The notes beneath the pieces were generated by a model. It ran no database searches and was not told the DNA's origin. It saw only the letters and a program-made list of their open reading frames with translations. A program made the position numbers and the translations under genes. Shown one piece after another: positions 1 through 5,913 of a stretch of DNA of 6,837 nucleotides; position 1 is the stretch's first letter, and every line of letters starts with the position of its first letter. The stretch comes from an uncultured Desulfobacterales bacterium (GTDB taxonomy: Bacteria > Desulfobacterota > Desulfobacteria > Desulfobacterales > UBA11574). The stretch spans positions 1-6,837 of the forward strand of contig CALANC010000041.1 of NCBI GenBank assembly GCA_937925895.1. Direction: 5' to 3'.

Positions 1-5
1 AAAGT

Positions 6-92
6 GGTTTAGCAGCGGGGGCATTCCTTCCCCCTCCGCATTCCACCCTTCGCTGCGCTCAGGATGGCTGCGGTCTCCCCCACTGCTAAACC
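6..92. repeat. 87-nt nested palindromic (long stem-loop) element
   Basis: The outer arms GGTTTAGCAGCGGGGG (6-21) and CCCCCACTGCTAAACC (77-92) are complementary at 15 of 16 positions, and the one exception would be a G-U pair in one RNA sense. Inside them CCGCA (36-40) pairs with TGCGG (69-73), and CCACCCT (43-49) pairs with AGGATGG (61-67) with one mismatch, leaving an 11-nt loop (50-60). No T-rich tract follows on either side, so it is not a standard intrinsic terminator. The architecture resembles interspersed palindromic (REP/BIME- or MITE-like) units; whether it is repeated in the genome cannot be seen here. Confidence 0.7.
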
Positions 93-119
93 AATGAACT
101 GACAAAGCGACTCCGCCAA

Positions 120-151
120 CCCGCCTGCCATGCAAGGCACGCGCGGGCAGG
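120..151. repeat. small GC-rich hairpin
   Basis: Two alternative pairings are visible. CCTGCC (124-129) can pair with GGCAGG (146-151), or TGCC (126-129) can pair with GGCA (135-138) with flanking CGC/GCG extending the stem. It lies 28 bp beyond the 87-nt palindrome and may belong to the same insertion. No function is evident. Confidence 0.35.
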
Positions 152-201
152 TATCGTTTAACGAACATGAATACCCCCTGAACGCCAACAACACCCGGGT
201 T

Positions 202-426
202 CCCGGTGAGGCTGGATATTGTTTTTTTAAAGGCAAAATATTTCCGGCTTCTTTGAAAAAAAGGAAATAGTTCAATTTATTCTGGCTAGGCGCAATGGAG
301 GTGCCTATTGAAAGCATATCATTCACACCTAATTATAAAAGCTATATCGAAATTCTGGCGCCGTGACTAGGACGAAAACGGTATTTTAATTTTTGCCTTT
401 AAAAAATATTATCCAGCCGTTCCGGG
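202..426. mobile_element. possible MITE-like element bounded by ~36-nt inverted repeats
   Basis: The left arm (202-238) and right arm (391-426) are imperfect inverted copies. Both, read inward, show CCCGG, three unmatched bases, GGCTGGAT, a T-rich stretch of 10-11 bases and AAAGGCAAAA. The roughly 150 bp between the arms is AT-rich and has no coding frame of note. GGGTT abuts the left arm (197-201) and recurs at 431-435, four bases outside the right arm, which could be a degraded target duplication or chance. Arms of this length are beyond chance expectation in 600 bp, but the mobile nature is inferred. A large structured RNA or cruciform is the alternative. Confidence 0.45.
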
Positions 427-479
427 CTATGGGTTACGATCAAAATTAGGGTAAGAAACTTGAGATTATACGGTGGCTG

Positions 480-517
480 AATCTTGCAAGAGTCGGAAGC
501 TTTCCCTAGGCAAGATT
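480..517. repeat. nested hairpin upstream of the operon
   Basis: AATCTTGC (480-487) is perfectly complementary to GCAAGATT (510-517), and the interior contains GGAA-GCT-TTCC (495-505) as a second short stem. It lies just upstream of the candidate promoter, so it could be an operator-type dyad or a transcribed structure. It has no run of T typical of a terminator. No regulator family can be named from it. Confidence 0.35.
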
Positions 518-539
518 TTGGCAATAATACAAAGACATA

Positions 540-569
540 TTGACCTTAGATGGTAAATTGGTGTACTCT
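540..569 (+). promoter_or_regulatory. candidate sigma70-type promoter for the M20-like/gpgS/moaA operon
   Basis: TTGACC (540-545) is a good -35 match. After an 18-bp spacer TACTCT (564-569) is a weak -10 match, 4 of 6 to TATAAT. It sits about 50 bp before the first gene, which is a reasonable distance. The -10 is poor and the surroundings are AT-rich, so this is only a candidate. Confidence 0.25.
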
Positions 570-585
570 ATGAGGCTATTTTAAT

Positions 586-641
586 AAAGGATTCAAGTGA
601 AGAACCTAAATAAAAAATGCATAACGCTATGGATTATATAG
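586..641 (+). promoter_or_regulatory. misplaced Shine-Dalgarno with 14-codon leader frame overlapping the first gene's start
   Basis: AAAGGA (586-591) is the only ribosome-binding-like motif before the first operon gene, but it is 25 bases from that gene's ATG (617). It is well spaced (5 bases) from a GTG at 597 that opens a 14-codon frame ending in TAG at 639-641 and overlapping the gene start. This may be a leader peptide coupling translation, or a coincidence in which the gene has an atypical start. A stop codon (TAA, 611-613) in the gene's own frame rules out an upstream in-frame start. Confidence 0.25.
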
Positions 642-1783
642 ATAAACTACCTGGATTTGTCGAAGAAATCAAATCCATCAAGGAAACCATCATCTCCAAC
701 ATCGTGTTGATCGGCCAGATACCCTCGCCCACATTCAAGGAAAAAAACCGTACCAGCGTTTTTATGGAAAGACTGTCTGAATTTCAGGTAGACGAGTGCA
801 CAACAGACGGCTATCGAAACCCGATCGGAATTATCAGAGGGACTTCCGAGTCAAAGCCGCCGATCTTTGTGGTCGCCCATCTTGATACGGTTTTCGGACA
901 AGATGTTGATCATTATTATACCATAGGAGAAAATTCAATAACCGGTCCGGGCATTATGGACAATTCCGTGGGTGTGGGAATTCTGGTTTCTTTACCCGGA
1001 ATTTTCCGAAAATTAAACCTTCGTTTTGAATCCGATATCGTTATAGCAGGCGCTATTCAATCGTTAGGGAAGGGCAACTTAAGAGGAATCAGGCATCTTC
1101 TAAAGACATGGAATACGCCCATCAGAGCCGCAGTATGTATTGAGAGTTCCGAACTCGGAAGACTGAATTATTATGCCGATGGCATGATCCGCTGTGAAGT
1201 CGAGTGTAACATCTCAACCACAAACGGAATGGAGTACAAATTCAAGCCCAATGCAATACTGATAATTAATGAAGTCATAAACCAGATTCTGCAACTGCGT
1301 TTGCCTCAAAAACCCCGATCACGGGTAATTGTGGGGAAAACTTTCGGTGGTCACAAGCATGGCGTTATTGCTTACGACGCCACGCTCGGGTTTGAAATCC
1401 AAAGCACGTCCGATAGAATGGTAAAGTCAATTTTCAACAATATTAAAGATATTGTGGAGGGTATCAGTCACGAATATGAAGTCGAATTGAAGCTGAAAAC
1501 AATCAGCAATGTTCACGCTGCAAGATTAAAATTCAATCATCCGCTGGTAAAAAGTGTGGTGTCTGTAATGAAAAAACTGGATTTAACGCCGGTGAGTGAA
1601 CCGAGTGAATCCGAACTTTCAATTTTCCTTTCTCGCAAGATACCGGCGGTAACATTAGGGATTACACGGGGCGAAAACCATCACCAGAAAAATGCCAGAG
1701 TCGAAATCGAACCGATGTTTAAGGGGATAGCCCAGGTTGTAGGTGTCATAAAAGCCATAGACAACGGTGTGTGTGATGAATAA
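617..1783 (+). CDS. M20-family metallohydrolase-like protein, probably catalytically inactive
   Basis: The 388-residue protein has the size and layout of M20 (ArgE/DapE/carboxypeptidase G2-like) peptidases. AHLDTVF (87-93) carries the zinc His88 and Asp90, GPGIMDN (110-116) the bridging Asp115, ESSELGR (176-182) the zinc Glu176, IPAVTLGI (342-349) is the typical C-terminal strand, and GENHHQ (352-357) the last zinc His. However, the family's Glu-Glu pair (general base plus zinc ligand), normally just before a G-L-G-N-L-R-G segment, is replaced by Ser149-Leu150 ahead of GKGNLRGIR. There is no Asp or Glu at all between residues 140 and 176. The lid-domain Gly-Gly-His motif is also missing around 198-212. 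I therefore infer a cytoplasmic pseudoenzyme, or one with changed chemistry. No signal peptide is visible. ATG617 is the first possible start in frame but has no close Shine-Dalgarno; Met5 (629) is an alternative. It overlaps gpgS by 8 bp, so the two are probably translationally coupled. Confidence 0.8.
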   Translation: MHNAMDYIDKLPGFVEEIKSIKETIISNIVLIGQIPSPTFKEKNRTSVFMERLSEFQVDECTTDGYRNPIGIIRGTSESKPPIFVVAHLDTVFGQDVDHYYTIGENSITGPGIMDNSVGVGILVSLPGIFRKLNLRFESDIVIAGAIQSLGKGNLRGIRHLLKTWNTPIRAAVCIESSELGRLNYYADGMIRCEVECNISTTNGMEYKFKPNAILIINEVINQILQLRLPQKPRSRVIVGKTFGGHKHGVIAYDATLGFEIQSTSDRMVKSIFNNIKDIVEGISHEYEVELKLKTISNVHAARLKFNHPLVKSVVSVMKKLDLTPVSEPSESELSIFLSRKIPAVTLGITRGENHHQKNARVEIEPMFKGIAQVVGVIKAIDNGVCDE

Positions 1784-2753
1784 AAACTGGCTCGATAAAA
1801 ATACGTTTCACTATTCTGAATTTAAAGATCTCCATCAGCTCGTTGCTGAAAAACAAAGAAAAAAACAAACCATATCTTTGTGCCTGCCGACTTTAAATGA
1901 GGAAAAGACGATCGCTAAACAAATTCTGCTGATGAAGTCAGAGTTGATGATGCGCTATCCGCTTTTAGATGAAATCGTGGTTATCGACTCCGGTTCTACA
2001 GACAAAACCAGAGAAATTGCCCGGTCATACGGTGCCGATGTCTATGAAGCAAACGATATCTTGCCGCACCTGGAAAATTTTAAAGGCAAGGGGGAGAATC
2101 TCTGGAAAGCCCTTTATATCACTAGAGGAGATATCATCGTTTACCTGGATACGGACATAAAAAATATACATCACCGGTTTGCCTACGCCCTGGTAGCTCC
2201 CCTTATTCTTTTTGATAATATCAAGTATGTGAAGGCTTTCTATGACAGACCGATTGCCATCGGCAAAAGCAAAATCAGACCTACCGGAGGTGGCCGGGTC
2301 ACCGAGCTGTTAATCCGACCCCTGTTCTCCCTTTTCTTTCCGGACCTGACACAGATTTTACAGCCTTTATCCGGAGAATACGCAGGTTTTCGGGAGATAT
2401 TTGAAACCATTTCATTCCCCATAGGATACGGCGTTGAGACCAGCATGCTTCTTGATATTTATGAAAAATGGGGTCTTGATGTTATCGCGCAGGTTGATCT
2501 TGACAAGCGAATTCACAGAAACCAAGATACGCGAGCACTGGGTAAAATGTCGTTTGCGATTCTAAAGACATTTATCAACCGCAAAAGAAAACTTGGTATG
2601 GTAGATTTTAAAGATGACATTTATGATGAAATGATCCAGTATAATCTTGTAAAAGACGAATATAAGCCGGACATTTCGCACATGGTAGAGGTCGAAAGAC
2701 CGCCAATGATAGAGATTCCGGAATATAGAGAAAAATTTAACAGGACATTGTAA
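1776..2753 (+). CDS. gpgS: glucosyl-3-phosphoglycerate synthase (GT81)
   Basis: This cytoplasmic GT-A glycosyltransferase transfers glucose from an NDP-glucose donor to D-3-phosphoglycerate, giving glucosyl-3-phosphoglycerate. That is the precursor of the compatible solute glucosylglycerate (and of methylglucose lipopolysaccharides in mycobacteria). With ATG1776 it has 325 residues, a normal length. Diagnostic motifs in order are LPTLNEEKT (37-45), VIDSGSTDKT (69-78), FKGKGENLWKA (102-112), the metal-binding D-x-D as LDTD (Asp125, Asp127), PTGGGRVTELLIRP (169-182), QPLSGEYAGFR (196-206), IGYGVETSMLLDI (216-228) and IHRNQ (246-250) with the metal-site His247. All expected key residues look intact. 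A GTG at 1767 would add three residues; ATG1776 is preferred as the stronger start codon. No GpgP phosphatase is next to it, so dephosphorylation must come from a gene elsewhere or the product has another fate. Confidence 0.93.
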   Translation: MNKNWLDKNTFHYSEFKDLHQLVAEKQRKKQTISLCLPTLNEEKTIAKQILLMKSELMMRYPLLDEIVVIDSGSTDKTREIARSYGADVYEANDILPHLENFKGKGENLWKALYITRGDIIVYLDTDIKNIHHRFAYALVAPLILFDNIKYVKAFYDRPIAIGKSKIRPTGGGRVTELLIRPLFSLFFPDLTQILQPLSGEYAGFREIFETISFPIGYGVETSMLLDIYEKWGLDVIAQVDLDKRIHRNQDTRALGKMSFAILKTFINRKRKLGMVDFKDDIYDEMIQYNLVKDEYKPDISHMVEVERPPMIEIPEYREKFNRTL

Positions 2754-2755
2754 TT

Positions 2756-3748
2756 TTGTTGAATACCAAATTGATAGATAAATATAACCGTAACCTTAAC
2801 TACCTTCGCATATCCATTACCGATCGTTGCAATCTAAAATGCATATACTGTGCTCCTCACAACTTGGTTCCCAAACTTCCCTATAAAGAGATATTGAGCT
2901 ATGAAGAAATTCTTCGCATTGTCAAAGTGGGTGTGCGTTTAGGAATTTCAAAGGTTCGGATAACCGGCGGAGAGCCACTTGTTAGAAAAGGTGTTTTTCA
3001 ATTCCTCAAGCAATTGACTGAAATTGAAGGACTAATCGATATCTCTCTGACCACAAACGGCGTTTTATTAAAGGACAATATTGAAAAAATTAAAGCCACC
3101 GGTATTGAAAGAATAAATATCAGTGTGGACACATTATACCGGGAAAAATTTATTCAAATTACCGGGCACGATCTTTTCGACAACGTCTGGGAAGGTATCG
3201 AACTGGCTCAAAAAATGGGCTTTAACCCCATCAAGCTCAATGTCGTCCCCCTAAAAGGAGTCAATGAGGACGAATTGATCGATATCGCCAGACTGTCGTT
3301 TATTTATCCGTTTCACATTCGATTTATCGAATATATGCCAATGGGTGGCAATAAGACTGAAAAGGATCGACACTTACTTGCACCAGAAATAAAGAGACGT
3401 ATCAGCCCATTAGGGCAGCTCATAGCTGTTGAGAAAAAAAGTAACGATGGTCCGGCAGAGCGGTTTAAATTTGAGACGGCTTTAGGCGAAATAGGTTTTA
3501 TCCGCCCGATTAGCCAGCATTTTTGCAACACATGTAACCGTTTAAGATTATCAGCAAGCGGTCGGTTGAGACCATGCCTTTTATCAGATTACCAGGAAGA
3601 TATTAAAACACGACTGAGAAAAGGATGCTCTGACAAAGAGCTGTCTGAGATGTTTTTCAAAGCTGTTCGTAAAAAACCGTCCGAACACAATCTGACCTAC
3701 GACAATTCAACCGGAATCTCGACTCAGATGAGTACCATCGGCGGCTGA
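2756..3748 (+). CDS. moaA: GTP 3',8-cyclase MoaA (radical SAM, molybdenum cofactor synthesis)
   Basis: MoaA converts GTP to 3',8-cyclo-7,8-dihydro-GTP, which MoaC turns into cyclic pyranopterin monophosphate, the first step of molybdopterin synthesis. The 330-residue protein has the N-terminal radical-SAM cluster motif C-N-L-K-C-I-Y-C (Cys25, 29, 32) preceded by YLRISITDR. It also has the SAM-binding TGGEPL (70-75), TTNG (99-102), SVDTL (123-127) and RFIEYMPMG (189-197). The second 4Fe-4S site is C-x2-C-x13-C (Cys257, 260, 274), with the GTP-contacting arginines in NRLRLSASGRLRP. The C-terminus ends in the hallmark Gly-Gly (STIGG). Nothing is missing. The start is a TTG two bases after the gpgS stop, with AGGA (2742-2745) ten bases upstream; a second TTG at 2759 is an alternative. 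Tight spacing argues for co-transcription with gpgS. No other moa/mog/moe gene is present here. Confidence 0.95.
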   Translation: MLNTKLIDKYNRNLNYLRISITDRCNLKCIYCAPHNLVPKLPYKEILSYEEILRIVKVGVRLGISKVRITGGEPLVRKGVFQFLKQLTEIEGLIDISLTTNGVLLKDNIEKIKATGIERINISVDTLYREKFIQITGHDLFDNVWEGIELAQKMGFNPIKLNVVPLKGVNEDELIDIARLSFIYPFHIRFIEYMPMGGNKTEKDRHLLAPEIKRRISPLGQLIAVEKKSNDGPAERFKFETALGEIGFIRPISQHFCNTCNRLRLSASGRLRPCLLSDYQEDIKTRLRKGCSDKELSEMFFKAVRKKPSEHNLTYDNSTGISTQMSTIGG

Positions 3749-3822
3749 TAAAAGAGAAAAAGCCCGGGCCGCATTAGTGGGAGGCTACATTTACTCGCAC
3801 AGATGTCGGTTACGGCCCGGGC
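3749..3822 (-). terminator. stem-loop terminator at the convergent moaA/livM junction
   Basis: GCCCGGGCCG (3762-3771) and CGGCCCGGGC (3813-3822) form a perfect 10-bp GC-rich stem. Within the 41-nt interior GTGGGAG (3777-3783) pairs with CTCGCAC (3794-3800), with one mismatch and a 10-nt loop. Read on the minus strand, the stem is followed at once by a T-rich tract (TTTTTCTCTTTT, 3761-3750), as in an intrinsic terminator for the liv operon. On the plus strand there is no T tract after the stem, although the hairpin starts 13 bases past the moaA stop and could still weaken or protect that transcript's end. The long, structured loop is unusual for a terminator. Confidence 0.55.
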
Positions 3823-3922
3823 CAATTATGGCTGGATAAAGAAAGATTCATGCAGTGTTCCGAAGGCAGCTAACAAAATTAAAACAATTAATCAAGGTTT
3901 TTTTGGAAATATTTAATATTTT
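3823..3922. other. AT-rich spacer downstream of livM
   Basis: No coding frame is visible. It contains a run of seven T (plus strand, about 3898-3904) without a convincing hairpin before it, and a short AT-only palindrome AAATATT/AATATTT (3907-3921) just beyond the livM stop. GGCTGGATA at 3830-3838 matches the arm core of the inverted repeat at 210-218, but the surroundings do not match. Confidence 0.4.
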
Positions 3923-4912
3923 TTAACTGGATTTGTGTTTATCCTTTTTTACGATAAACTTTTGGGTCCTTCTCCTTTGAAAGAAATTATACGTACCGAC
4001 CAGGATGCCATCCGGTAAAAAGATCAGCACCACGCATAAAAAAATGCCATAGGCAATAATATGGTATTGTTTGGCAATGTGTAGTGCTTCGGAAATTAAA
4101 GTGAGAACACCGGCTCCGAAAAGAGAGCCCCAGAGACTTCCCATCCCGCCGACGATAACCATTGTCACTACCTGGATGGAATAATAAAAATCGTAGGAAC
4201 TGGGGCTGATAAATGTAATGTAATGCGCATAAAGGCTGCCGGAGACAGATGCAAACATGGCGCTCAGGACGAAAACCTTCACCTTATAATCGGCAGCATT
4301 GACACCCAGGGAGTTCGCGGCTATTTCACTACCATGAATAGCGCGCAACGCCCTTCCCACTCTGGAGTTTAAAAGATTTCTGGCTGTCACCATGGAAACC
4401 AGGACAAAGCTCCAGATTAAATAGAAGTTATTCATGTCATTATCAAAAATAAATCGACCAATGGCAAGTGGCGGTATTCCCATCAAACCGTCATGCCCGC
4501 CGGTGAAATGTTCCAATTCCCCCATTAGAATATGGATAATTATCCCGAATCCCAGAGTGGCCATCACCAAATAATGTCCCCGGAGTTTCAGGGAAGGATA
4601 TCCGATCAGATAGGCGACAATCCCTGTAGCCAGCATCCCTAGCAGCATTGCCGGCCATAACGGAAATCCGTAGTTCACGGTAAGTATGCCGGAGAAGTAG
4701 GATCCCAGGCCATAGAATGCGGCATGACCCAGTGAAATCTGTCCGGCAAACCCGATGAGCAAGTTCAGCCCGACCACCACGATCGTGTTAAGACCAATCA
4801 CATTCAGAACAATAAAGTGATATTTGCTCTCTAAAAAAAGTGGAATGGCAATAATCGTCACAGCCAGAATGCTGAAGCAGATGATATCCTTTTGTTTCAA
4901 AAAGGGGCTCAT
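3923..4912 (-). CDS. livM: branched-chain amino acid ABC transporter permease LivM
   Basis: This is one of two inner-membrane permease subunits of a Liv/HAAT-family importer. The 329-residue protein is strongly hydrophobic, with about eight or nine membrane segments. It has the LivM signature region GLNLLIGFAGQISLGHAAFY (48-67), PSLKLRGHYLVMATLGFG (106-123), the cytoplasmic ATPase-contacting loop GRALRAIHGSEIAANSLGV (186-204), VIVGGMGSLWGSLFGA (252-267) and LIFLPDGI (296-303). The C-terminal tail (313-329) is basic, as often at the cytoplasmic end. It follows livH by 44 bp on the same strand and is the last gene of the cluster, ahead of the convergent moaA. ATG4912 has no recognisable Shine-Dalgarno, and an 11-codon frame ends exactly over it (ATGA), suggesting coupled translation. 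Substrate specificity cannot be read from the permease. Confidence 0.93.
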   Translation of the reverse strand: MSPFLKQKDIICFSILAVTIIAIPLFLESKYHFIVLNVIGLNTIVVVGLNLLIGFAGQISLGHAAFYGLGSYFSGILTVNYGFPLWPAMLLGMLATGIVAYLIGYPSLKLRGHYLVMATLGFGIIIHILMGELEHFTGGHDGLMGIPPLAIGRFIFDNDMNNFYLIWSFVLVSMVTARNLLNSRVGRALRAIHGSEIAANSLGVNAADYKVKVFVLSAMFASVSGSLYAHYITFISPSSYDFYYSIQVVTMVIVGGMGSLWGSLFGAGVLTLISEALHIAKQYHIIAYGIFLCVVLIFLPDGILVGTYNFFQRRRTQKFIVKKDKHKSS

Positions 4913-4944
4913 TCTATTTTTTTCAATTTCGTTAAAATTTTCAT
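4909..4944 (-). CDS. possible 11-residue coupling mini-ORF between livH and livM
   Basis: ATG at 4944 opens a frame of 11 codons (MKILTKLKKIE) whose TGA overlaps the livM ATG as ATGA. A weak GGA lies about six bases before this ATG, whereas livM itself has no Shine-Dalgarno. It may serve only to deliver ribosomes to livM by termination-reinitiation. A frame this short can arise by chance, and no peptide function is claimed. Confidence 0.2.
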   Translation of the reverse strand: MKILTKLKKIE

Positions 4945-4956
4945 GAAAAATCCGGG

Positions 4957-5856
4957 CTAAACCCTTTCCGCCTCACCGTACCCCATAATTCCTGTAGGCT
5001 TCAAAAAGAGAACCAAAAGAAGAACGAAAAATGCAATAGCATCCTTGTATTGAGATGAAATCAGGCCGGCGCCGAGCGATTCCAGAATACCTAGAATTAT
5101 CCCACCCAGTATGGCGCCGGCAAAATTTCCATATCCCCCGAGAATAGCAGCAGCAAAACCTTTCAACCCCAACATGATCCCCGTATCATAGGAGGTTGTA
5201 GAAATAGGCGCTATAATCATTCCTGCAACTGCTCCTAAAGCACCGCTGAAGGCAAAGGAAAGAAAGATCATACGATTAACAGAAATACCCGCTAGAGCGG
5301 CGGCCCTTCGATTGACTGCGGTTGCCCGCATGGCCTTGCCCATTAATGTTTTTTTAAAAAAATAGTGTAACACCAATACAACCAATACGGTAATCGCAAA
5401 CACCCAGATGTGTTGAGGTACAATCGTTGCTCCTCCCGGGAGATGGATCGGGTTGTCGCCGGAAAAAGAAGGAACTCCTACATTGTCTGTTCCCCAGATT
5501 TCCTGTGCTGTCCCACGTAGAACTCCAGACAGACCGATGGTCAGAAAAATAAGAACGATGATCTCTTTTGACCGCGCATGTCGAATCGGCCCTATTTCTA
5601 TCACCATGCCGATCAGCGCAACCATGGACATGGATATGAGAAAAGAGATAATTAACTTGATCTTAAAAATAACGACCAGAGAGTACATAAACATACCGCC
5701 AAGAGATATAAATTCGCACTGAGCAAAGTTAACAATTCCGGTGGCATTATGAATGATGTTAAACCCCAAAGCGACAATGGCGTAGATGGCACCGAGAGTT
5801 AAACCCGTAACGATATACTGCGCTATTTGCTGGGAAAATTCCATATGAGCAATCAT
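4957..5856 (-). CDS. livH: branched-chain amino acid ABC transporter permease LivH
   Basis: This is the partner inner-membrane permease of LivM, together forming the translocation channel of a Liv/HAAT importer. The 299-residue protein has about eight hydrophobic segments. It shows the family N-terminal region GLTLGAIYAIVALGFNII (18-35), then NATGIVNFAQCEFISLGG (37-54). The ATPase-contacting loop is GKAMRATAVNRRAAALAGI (173-191), followed by VAGMIIAPI (210-218) and GFAAAILGGYGNFAGAILGG (233-252), and the protein ends at KPTGIMGYGEAERV. Length and motifs are normal. ATG5856 is well supported by AAAGGAGG (complement of 5863-5870) six bases upstream; the internal Met5 has no such site. It starts 57 bp after the binding-protein stop, in the same operon. 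An alternative reading is a transporter for aromatic or other carboxylates or urea, since all share this permease family. Confidence 0.94.
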   Translation of the reverse strand: MIAHMEFSQQIAQYIVTGLTLGAIYAIVALGFNIIHNATGIVNFAQCEFISLGGMFMYSLVVIFKIKLIISFLISMSMVALIGMVIEIGPIRHARSKEIIVLIFLTIGLSGVLRGTAQEIWGTDNVGVPSFSGDNPIHLPGGATIVPQHIWVFAITVLVVLVLHYFFKKTLMGKAMRATAVNRRAAALAGISVNRMIFLSFAFSGALGAVAGMIIAPISTTSYDTGIMLGLKGFAAAILGGYGNFAGAILGGIILGILESLGAGLISSQYKDAIAFFVLLLVLFLKPTGIMGYGEAERV

Positions 5857-5862
5857 ACTCTG

Positions 5863-5870
5863 CCTCCTTT
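5863..5870 (-). promoter_or_regulatory. strong ribosome binding site of livH
   Basis: AAAGGAGG on the minus strand sits six bases before ATG5856 and decides this start over the internal Met codon at 5844. It is by far the best Shine-Dalgarno in the window, which contrasts with livM, where none is visible. Confidence 0.8.
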
Positions 5871-5913
5871 AATTTCTGGTATTAAAAGAAAGCAGAGTAA
5901 CAGTTGTGTTGTC

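Larger units (their letters stand above)
1..616. other. 616-bp intergenic region rich in palindromes
   Basis: No convincing protein-coding gene lies here. The only long open frame (minus strand, about 9-326) reads straight through two palindromic elements and its product resembles no family I recognise. The region instead contains several inverted repeats, listed separately, and the probable control region of the downstream operon. Between the structured blocks (about 93-119, 152-201, 427-479) I see nothing I can name. The local composition switches from GC-rich (1-210) to AT-rich (210-616), which suggests a mosaic of inserted elements. Confidence 0.6.

Noticed and set aside
85..162. Possible integron attC site (GCTAAAC ... 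GTTTAAC around a hairpin)
   Set aside because: The ends pair at most positions, but neither fits the RYYYAAC / GTTRRRY consensus in the right orientation, and there is no integrase or cassette structure nearby.
9..326. 105-codon open frame on the minus strand
   Set aside because: It runs through the 87-nt palindrome, the small hairpin and one arm of the long inverted repeat. Its product is low in recognisable structure and matches no family I know. An open frame in a GC-rich repeat is expected by chance.
427..616. Molybdenum-cofactor riboswitch upstream of the operon that ends in moaA
   Set aside because: I see none of the conserved multi-stem GC-rich blocks of the Moco motif in this AT-rich stretch, and moaA is the third gene of the operon.
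3830..3838. Third copy of GGCTGGATA, the core of the inverted-repeat arms at 210 and 410
   Set aside because: Only nine bases match. The flanking T-rich/AAAGGCAAAA part and the CCCGG spacing are not kept, so a link to the element is not supported.
3896..3904. Seven-T run as a plus-strand intrinsic terminator for moaA
   Set aside because: There is no stable hairpin directly before it, and it is about 150 bp past the moaA stop.
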